Positions 58,487 to 64,000 of a stretch of 64,000 bases of DNA are shown in pieces. Position numbers and translations under genes: made by a program. Below the pieces are notes generated by a model. The model was not told the origin of the DNA and searched no databases. It saw nothing but the letters and a program-made list of their open reading frames with translations. Origin of the DNA: LD21 sp963715785. GTDB lineage: Bacteria > Bacteroidota > Bacteroidia > Bacteroidales > VadinHA17. The DNA lies in contig OY970276.1 in assembly GCA_963715785.1 (NCBI GenBank), forward strand, positions 4,898,001 to 4,962,000. Reading direction: 5' to 3'. The stretch's first letter is position 1. Every line of letters begins with the position of its first letter.

Positions 58487-58526
58487 GCTACAAAAGTAAA
58501 TCATAAAGTCGTTAATAAAGAAGTAT

Positions 58527-58563
58527 TTAACTTTTCATTAACTCTTATTAACTGAAAATTAAC
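58527..58563. promoter_or_regulatory. Four TTAAC direct repeats at 10-11 bp spacing: probable response-regulator operator
   Basis: TTAAC occurs at 58527, 58538, 58548 and 58559, spaced 11, 10 and 11 bases, all in the same orientation. One-helical-turn direct repeats of this kind are how OmpR/PhoB-family regulators bind DNA (compare the TTAACA-type Pho box of Bacillus PhoP). The array lies between the kinase-regulator operon and a divergent secreted-protein gene, ending about 21 bases before the -7 element of the latter. Confidence 0.6.
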
Positions 58564-58584
58564 TGTGAAGTAGCTGGATAAGAG

Positions 58585-58592
58585 TAATTTTG
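58585..58592 (+). promoter_or_regulatory. Predicted -7 element TAATTTTG
   Basis: Matches TAnnTTTG 27 bases before the ATG at 58619. No TTTG -33 box at the right distance, but the TTAAC array covers that position, consistent with activator-dependent transcription. Confidence 0.5.
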
Positions 58593-58618
58593 AAATATTA
58601 AAAACTAATAATCCAATT

Positions 58619-59353
58619 ATGAAAAGAGCTTTTAAAATTATTTGCGCCGCAATTTTTATACTCTTCATCCCCGTTTCACATACTAACGGACAGGAGAAAA
58701 AAAATGAAAAGAAGATAAAAATTATAGTGGACGACGGATCAGCAACAAGGATTGTTGTTGACACATTATTGAATAACAGTTCACAAAATGACTCAATTCT
58801 GCTAAAGGATGGTTCGGTAGTCTATATCAATCGCCAGGGATCGGAATCAGGCTTAGGCAATCATAAGGGGAAAGATAATTTTACAGTGACTTATTCATCG
58901 AACGGGAATAATGAAGGTAATGAAAATAAAGAGGTAACTGTTATAAGTTCTGATTCGTCAGAAGTCAACGACAGTAGTAATGCCGGCACTTATAATTATA
59001 CAAGTTCCGAGAGTCATGAAGGGCATGGCATGAGAAAATATAAAGTTATCACACGGAAGTCAAAAGGAGACGGAAACAATGTAGAGATCTATTCAATTGA
59101 TAAGGAGGAAGCTCCCGATCGTGAAATCGAAAATTCGATATCTGTAAATGATTCAGGCAATGATAAGGAATCAACAACCACCACAAAATATGTGATTGCG
59201 AAAGATGGTATTGTTGTAACTGTACAAGGTAACGACGAAGCAAGGGCAAAAGAGCTTGTGAAGGAAATTGAAGCTAAAATGGGTATAAAAAGTGAATCCT
59301 CTCCGAATAAGGAAAAAGTGAAAGCAGAATCAAAAAAAGTAAATGGAAAATAA
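58619..59353 (+). CDS. Secreted hydrophilic protein of unknown function
   Basis: A 244-residue protein with a signal peptide (FKIICAAIFILFIPVSHTNG, cleaved near GQEKK). The mature chain is very polar: KKNEKKIKIIVDDGS, then Ser/Asn/Gly-rich stretches (NSSQNDSIL, SSDSSEVNDSSNAG), then TKYVIAKDGIVVTVQG and a charged helix (ARAKELVKEIEAKMGIK). I do not recognise a family. It is divergent from the two-component operon with the TTAAC array between them, so it is likely a target of that system. An uninterrupted frame. Confidence 0.7.
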   Translation: MKRAFKIICAAIFILFIPVSHTNGQEKKNEKKIKIIVDDGSATRIVVDTLLNNSSQNDSILLKDGSVVYINRQGSESGLGNHKGKDNFTVTYSSNGNNEGNENKEVTVISSDSSEVNDSSNAGTYNYTSSESHEGHGMRKYKVITRKSKGDGNNVEIYSIDKEEAPDREIENSISVNDSGNDKESTTTTKYVIAKDGIVVTVQGNDEARAKELVKEIEAKMGIKSESSPNKEKVKAESKKVNGK

Positions 59354-59390
59354 TAAATCAATAATATTGGTTTATTCAACACATAAAGAT

Positions 59391-59416
59391 GAGCCGGTTA
59401 TTCCGGCTTATTTTTT
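59391..59416 (+). terminator. Intrinsic terminator of the secreted protein gene
   Basis: AGCCGG (59392-59397) pairs with CCGGCT (59403-59408) around TTATT, followed by TATTTTTTA. It ends at the stop of the convergent pseudouridine synthase gene. Confidence 0.8.
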
Positions 59417-60095
59417 ATGCAATGGAATTGATAAAAACCGACCAGATATCACCTTCGGGAAAATGTGCAATGATTGAAACCGGCTCCTTTTTAACCGGAT
59501 GTATAAAATCAAGCCTGCGTGCAAAGAGACTTATGCTGCCGTCTTCATTCGATCGCGAAAAACCATATTTCAGATCACCTTTTACAGGGCAACCTATTTT
59601 TGCGAGTTGAGCCCTTATCTGATGGTGCCTGCCTGAATGCAGTTCAATTTCAAGGAGATAAAATCGTTCCGATCTGCCTTTCAGCTTGTAGGTCAGACTG
59701 GCTTCTTTTGAGCCATTTACCTCATTATCATATACATAAGTTTTGTTTTGGGCTTCATTCTTCTTAAGAAAATGAGTAATTGTGGCTTCATCTTCCGGTG
59801 GCCGTTCTTTTACTATCGCCAGGTAAATCTTTTTAACCTGCCTTGTCCTGAACATCTCATTTAAGCGGGCGAGAGCCTTCGATGTTCTTGCGTAAAGCAT
59901 AACCCCGCTCACTGGGCGATCAAGCCTGTGAACAACTCCCAGAAAAACCTCACCGGTTTTTTTGTACTTTTCCGCAAGATATTTTTTAATTTCAATATCC
60001 AGGGGTGCATCCCCGGTTTTGTCTCCCTGAGACAGGTCGGAGGATCTTTTATAAACAGCGATTAAATGATTATCTTCGTATAGAATTTCAGCCAT
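59415..60095 (-). CDS. RluA-family RNA pseudouridine synthase
   Basis: A 226-residue enzyme, uninterrupted. The catalytic motif VHRLDRPVSGVMLYARTSKA contains the HRLD Asp of RluA-type synthases. LHSGRHHQIRAQLAKIGCPV is the second family block and LFARRLDFIHPVKKEPV the third. It lacks an S4 domain, as in the short RluA/RluC-like members. It modifies uridine in rRNA or tRNA; the target cannot be named. It follows panB after 11 bases. Confidence 0.9.
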   Translation of the reverse strand: MAEILYEDNHLIAVYKRSSDLSQGDKTGDAPLDIEIKKYLAEKYKKTGEVFLGVVHRLDRPVSGVMLYARTSKALARLNEMFRTRQVKKIYLAIVKERPPEDEATITHFLKKNEAQNKTYVYDNEVNGSKEASLTYKLKGRSERFYLLEIELHSGRHHQIRAQLAKIGCPVKGDLKYGFSRSNEDGSISLFARRLDFIHPVKKEPVSIIAHFPEGDIWSVFINSIA

Positions 60096-60106
60096 CAGAA
60101 TTTTTG

Positions 60107-60923
60107 TTAATACTGCTCCTTTTCATTTGGGAAGTCCTGTGATCTTACATCTTTAATGTATGCCTGTACGGCACCTTTTATCTCTGAGTAAAGATTATGA
60201 TATCTCCTGAGAAAACGCGGTGAGAATTCCTGCGTAATTCCAAGCATATCATGAAGGACCAATACCTGTCCGTCGGTTTTCCCTCCGGCGCCTATTCCAA
60301 TAACCGGTATCTTGAGGTTGTTTGTCACTTCCTCTGCAAGCCTGGCAGGAATTTTTTCAAGTACAATTGCGAAACAGCCAGTCTGTTCCAGCAGTCTGGC
60401 ATCTTCCATAAGGCGGCGTGCTTCTTCTTCCTCTTTTGCCCGGACAACATAAGTACCGAACTTATGGATAGCCTGAGGTGTAAGGCCCAGATGGCCCATC
60501 ACAGGGATACCTGCTGACAGTATACGCTCAATCGATTCAACCACCTGCTGTCCGCCTTCCAGTTTAACGGCATGCGCACCTGTTTCCTTCATAATTCTTA
60601 TAGAAGAGGCCAAAGCTTCTTTCGAATTGCCCTGATATGTGCCAAAAGGCAAGATCTACAACAACCAGCGCACGCTTAACTGCTCTCACAACCGAAGCCG
60701 CATGATATATCATATTATCCAGCGTAATTGGCAGTGTAGTATCGAAACCTGCCATCACATTCGAAGCAGAATCACCAACAAGTATCACATCGATCTCAGC
60801 CTCATCAAGTATTTTCGCGATAGAATAGTCATAAGCTGTCAGCATTGCAATTTTCTCGCCTTTCAACTTCATCTCATTCAAAACATGAGTTGTAACTCTT
60901 TTTACTGTATCATGTATCGGCAT
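60107..60923 (-). CDS. panB: 3-methyl-2-oxobutanoate hydroxymethyltransferase, one frameshift as assembled
   Basis: About 271 residues after joining two frames. MLTAYDYSIAKILDEA, LVGDSASNVMAGFDTTLPIT and then LPFGTYQGN, AHAVKLEGGQ, GIPVMGHLGLTPQ and IPVIGIGAGGKTDGQVLV are the standard PanB motifs, with metal-binding Asp/Glu residues present. The frame breaks near 60650; deleting one base (GATCTTGCC to GATCTTCC on the coding strand) restores VVVDLPFGTYQ. PanB transfers a hydroxymethyl group from 5,10-methylene-THF to ketoisovalerate in pantothenate synthesis. Confidence 0.92.
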
Positions 60924-60948
60924 AGTTGTAAAAGTGTTAATACAGCTG

Positions 60949-60956
60949 CAAAGTTA
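60949..60956 (-). promoter_or_regulatory. Predicted -7 element of panB (TAACTTTG)
   Basis: On the minus strand TAACTTTGCA matches TAnnTTTG about 25 bases before the panB ATG. No -33 TTTG at the exact distance. Confidence 0.45.
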
Positions 60957-61163
60957 CTTATTTGAATCGGATGTTCATAGCTGCATCTTTAAATTTGGCA
61001 GGCTCAATCAGATATTCTGTCGTTTTGTCAGAAAAACAGTTGAAAATTTTAATGGCATAATCATTGATCATCAATCATTGTAAGATTTTTAGGCAAATGA
61101 GGATGCACTGGTGTACCATTGCACCGTTTGAGGTAAAGAATGAAATTTTTAAACTAATATAAA

Positions 61164-63072
61164 ATGGGAAAAATAATTGGAATTGATCTGGGAACAACAA
61201 ATTCTTGCGTTGCAGTAATGGAAGGTAATGAACCTGTTGTAATCCCCAACAGCGAGGGTAAAAGAACCACCCCTTCAATAGTCGCATTCGTTGAAAACGG
61301 AGAACGCAAAGTCGGTGATCCGGCCAAACGGCAGGCTATTACCAATTCAAAGAAAACTGTTTTCTCGATCAAGAGATTTATGGGCGAGACATACGATAAG
61401 GTAACAAAAGAAATTAAAAGAGTATCATATACGGTAGTAAAAGGCGACAATAATACTCCAAGAGTGAAGATTGATGACCGGATGTATTCTCCCCAGGAAA
61501 TTTCTGCAATGATCCTTCAGAAAATGAAAAAAACCGCGGAAGATTATCTGGGACAGGAAGTTACCGAGGCAGTAATTACAGTACCCGCTTATTTCAGCGA
61601 TTCACAAAGACAGGCAACCAAAGAAGCCGGTGAAATTGCAGGATTGAACTGTCAAGAGGATCATCAATGAGCCTACTGCCGCATCGCTGGCATATGGCCT
61701 TGACAAGAAATCACAGGATCTTAAAATTGCGGTTTTCGATCTCGGAGGCGGTACTTTCGATATCTCAATCCTGGAACTGGGAGACGGCGTCTTCGAAGTT
61801 AAATCAACTAACGGAGATACACATCTTGGCGGGGACGATTTTGACCATCTGATTATTGACTGGATGGCGGATGAATTTCTGAAGGAAGAAGGGGTCGATC
61901 TGAGAAAAGATCCGATGGCATTACAGCGTCTGAAAGAAGCCGCTGAAAAAGCCAAGATTGAACTCTCAAGCTCAACATCCACTGAGATAAATCTCCCATA
62001 TATAATGCCTGTAGACGGGATACCAAAGCACCTGGTTAAAACTCTGACGCGAGCAAATTTTGAAAAAATATGCGACAAACTCATTCAGTCTTGCATAGAG
62101 CCATGTAAAATTGCCCTCAAAGATTCAGGCTTATCGGTATCAGATATTGATGAGGTCCTTTTGGTCGGAGGCTCAACACGTATACCTGCAATTCAGCAGC
62201 TTGTTGAAAAGTTCTTCGGTCGCGTACCTTCAAAAGGCGTCAATCCTGATGAAGTTGTTGCTGTAGGCGCAGCAATTCAGGGGGGTGTACTTACAGGAGA
62301 AGTAAAAGATGTTCTTTTGCTTGATGTGACTCCTCTGTCGCTTGGTATTGAGACAATGGGCGGGGTAATGACTAAACTTATAGAATCAAATACAACTATT
62401 CCAACAAAGAAAACTGAAGTATTCACGACAGCAGCTGACAGTCAGCCTTCAGTTGAGATTCATGTCCTTCAGGGCGAAAGGCCCATGGCAGCCGGAAATA
62501 AAACTATCGGACGTTTCCATCTTGATGGATTGCCACCTGCACCAAGAGGAGTTCCTCAGATAGAAGTCAGTTTTGACATAGATGCTAACGGTATTTTACA
62601 CGTTGCAGCAAAAGACAGAGGGACCGGCAAGGAACAAAGGATCAGGATTGAAGCCTCTTCGGGCTTGAATGATGACGAAATAAGAAGGATGAGAGAAGAA
62701 GCAAAAGCTAATGCTGAAGCCGACAACAAAGCCAAACAAAAGATTGATAAGATCAACACAGCCGACAGCATGATCTTTACAACCGAAAAACAGCTTAGGG
62801 AATTTGGTGATAAACTTCCGGCCGATAAAAAACCGGCTATAGAAAGTGCTCTGGCAAAGCTTAAAGAAGCACACAAATCACAGGATGTTGATGCAATTGA
62901 TAAAGCACTTGCTGAACTCAACTCGGTATGGCAGGTGGCTTCTGAAGAGATGTATAAAACTGCTCAGAATCCGGGACAGCCCCAGGCTGATCCAGGACAG
63001 CCTACCGGTGATGGCGGCACCAAACCCGGAAATGAAGAGGTAACTGATGTTGATTTTGAAGAAGTAAAATAA
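61164..63072 (+). CDS. dnaK: Chaperone DnaK (Hsp70), one frameshift as assembled
   Basis: About 636 residues after joining two frames. The N-terminus MGKIIGIDLGTTNSCVAVME is the phosphate-1 motif, VIPNSEGKRTTPSIVAF follows, and VITVPAYFSDSQRQATKEAG precedes the break. After it come VFDLGGGTFDISILELGDGV, VLLVGGSTRIPAIQQLV and the substrate-binding domain (LLLDVTPLSLGIETMGGVMT). The C-terminus ends EEVTDVDFEEVK, as in bacterial DnaK. The break near 61650 is one inserted T: AACTGTC instead of AACGTC (NVKRIINEP). No CIRCE-like element is evident upstream. Confidence 0.95.
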
Positions 63073-63090
63073 TTTATAATTGGATTTTAA

Positions 63091-63129
63091 AAAAAGCCGT
63101 CTCATAATAATAAATGAGACGGCTTTTTT
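63091..63129 (+). terminator. Intrinsic terminator of dnaK
   Basis: GCCGTCTCAT (63096-63105) pairs perfectly with ATGAGACGGC (63114-63123), and flanking A and T tracts extend the stem, about 20 bases after the dnaK stop. Confidence 0.9.
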
Positions 63130-63338
63130 ATTTGAGCTTTTCTTAAGGTCTTTAATACTGTATTTTGAGGGGTGTGTTTAATGGATTTCTAACCGGGAGC
63201 GCCTGCTGACAATCCCATCAAGCGAACGGAATTGCTGGAGGATGGAATACTAAAAGCCATCTGACTTCTTATTAACTCATATTTATAAATCCCAATTGAT
63301 TTTTAGTAATTTTACATGAAATAATCCGTAACCAGGAG
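63130..63338. other. Intergenic region after dnaK
   Basis: About 210 bases without a convincing gene. A good AGGAG ribosome site (63334-63338 region) precedes the next ATG. Confidence 0.4.
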
Positions 63339-64000
63339 ATGAATTTTAAAATTATCATAACAACTACTCTTTTAGCCATTTCAGTTTGTGCTGCCAGCCA
63401 GACTGTGCCTGCTCTGAACAGAACCGATCTGCAGGGACGAAAACAGGGACACTGGATAAAAAAGTATCCAAATGATGTCACTATGTACGACGGTTATTTT
63501 AAGGACAACCATCCAACCGGTGAGTTTAAACGATATTTTGAGAATCAATCATTAAAGTCCGTTCTTATATACAGTGAGGATGGCAGAAAAGCTGCCGCTA
63601 CTTTTTATTATCCTGACGGGAATATCTCATCCAGGGGAACCTATGTTGATCAGATGAAAGAAGGTAAATGGCAATTCTTCTCTTCACCTGGCAAGGGTTA
63701 CCTTATCTCTGAGGAATACTACTCAAAAAACCTCAGAAACGGCCTGTCTGTCAAATTTTTTCCTGACAGTGCCATAGCTGAAAAAGTTAGTTACGTTAAT
63801 GATATCCGGCAGGGAGAATGGACACAATATTATCCTAACGGCACCCTTCATTTGAAATCCAATTATCTTAACGGAAAAGTCAATGGGAAGTTTGAAATTT
63901 GGTATGAGAATGGCGGATTGGAATATTCAGGGCAGTACAAGAACGATGGCAGAGATGGACCCTGGGTGATCTACAATGAAGACGGCTCGGTAAAGTACAC
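63339..64000 (+). CDS. Secreted MORN/YwqK-repeat protein, 3'-truncated by window edge
   Basis: The ATG at 63339 follows AGGAG. It encodes at least 220 residues. A signal peptide (FKIIITTTLLAISVCAA) is followed by repeats of the type GRKQGHWIKKYPNDVTMYDG, NHPTGEFKRYFENQSLKS, KEGKWQFFSS, RQGEWTQYYPNGTLH and GKFEIWYENGGLEYSGQYKN. These are YwqK/MORN-like beta repeats (often labelled antitoxin component YwqK). Function unknown; probably an envelope protein. The frame is uninterrupted. Confidence 0.8.
   Translation, partial: MNFKIIITTTLLAISVCAASQTVPALNRTDLQGRKQGHWIKKYPNDVTMYDGYFKDNHPTGEFKRYFENQSLKSVLIYSEDGRKAAATFYYPDGNISSRGTYVDQMKEGKWQFFSSPGKGYLISEEYYSKNLRNGLSVKFFPDSAIAEKVSYVNDIRQGEWTQYYPNGTLHLKSNYLNGKVNGKFEIWYENGGLEYSGQYKNDGRDGPWVIYNEDGSVKY

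Noticed and set aside
58491..58498. TACTTTTG just before the histidine kinase start as its promoter
   Set aside because: It is so close to the ATG that transcription would begin at or after the start codon; kept only as a remark.
49827..61660. Programmed frameshifting as the explanation for the broken genes
   Set aside because: Breaks are in many unrelated genes, several per gene, and lack a common slippery motif; single-base insertion errors explain them better.

Overview
The window looks like the chromosome of a Bacteroidetes bacterium (Bacteroidales/Marinilabiliales-like; the genus cannot be named from sequence alone). The evidence is a type IX secretion (T9SS) cargo protein with a C-terminal sorting domain, a PorP/SprF-like protein in an operon with a gliding-motility-type (CHU_C-like) giant protein and an OmpA/PD40 protein, two FISUMP-domain lipoproteins, a DUF4249 lipoprotein, Bacteroidetes-type lipoboxes, and several TAnnTTTG promoter elements.

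Layout. (1) 1-29,231: one long leftward (minus-strand) surface-polysaccharide (O-antigen/capsule-type) locus. In transcription order it starts with dTDP-3-acetamido-3,6-dideoxyhexose genes (two FdtA/QdtA-like ketoisomerases, an acetyltransferase and an aminotransferase). Next come a Wzx flippase, a GT2, a Wzy-like polymerase and a set of duplicated GT4 enzymes, including an 883-residue head-to-tail fusion of two related glycosyltransferases. These are followed by the three enzymes for UDP-N-acetyl-L-fucosamine (WbjB/WbjC/WbjD type), interleaved with an acyltransferase, then UDP-glucose dehydrogenase plus a UDP-glucuronate-epimerase-like enzyme. The locus ends with further GTs, a Gfo/Idh oxidoreductase and a modification block (two polysaccharide-deacetylase-like proteins, an SGNH-like protein, a hexapeptide acetyltransferase and an AAC(3)-like protein cut by the window edge). 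(2) 29,232-49,510: cell-surface proteins: a seven-repeat FISUMP lipoprotein, a 1386-residue T9SS cargo with a pectate-lyase-like beta-helix, a YdcF-like membrane protein carrying a CBM60-like insertion, the OmpA/PorP/CHU_C operon, a second FISUMP lipoprotein and a DUF4249 lipoprotein. (3) 49,511-49,755: tRNA-Met with a rearranged copy of its own 5' half just upstream, split by a 16-bp perfect palindrome. (4) 49,827-64,000: housekeeping genes (START-like protein, lptG/lptF, ribBA, fmt, a GH73/LysM lipoprotein, cytidine deaminase, an OmpR-type two-component system with a divergent secreted protein, an RluA-type pseudouridine synthase, panB, dnaK, a MORN/YwqK-like protein).

From 49.8 to 61.7 kb nearly every gene is broken by single-base indels, and almost all that I resolved are one-base insertions. 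Several of the genes are essential or near-essential, so this is most simply read as poor consensus sequence starting at the tRNA, not as gene decay. Genes in that stretch are therefore given as single reconstructed CDSs with frameshifts noted.

The most interesting biological signals are: a four-fold TTAAC direct repeat at 10-11 bp spacing between the two-component operon and a divergent secreted-protein gene (a probable OmpR/PhoB-type operator); the CBM60-like insertion inside a YdcF domain; the fused tandem glycosyltransferase beside a second tandem GT pair; and two tandem sugar ketoisomerases, one of which has lost a histidine of the HAHK motif.
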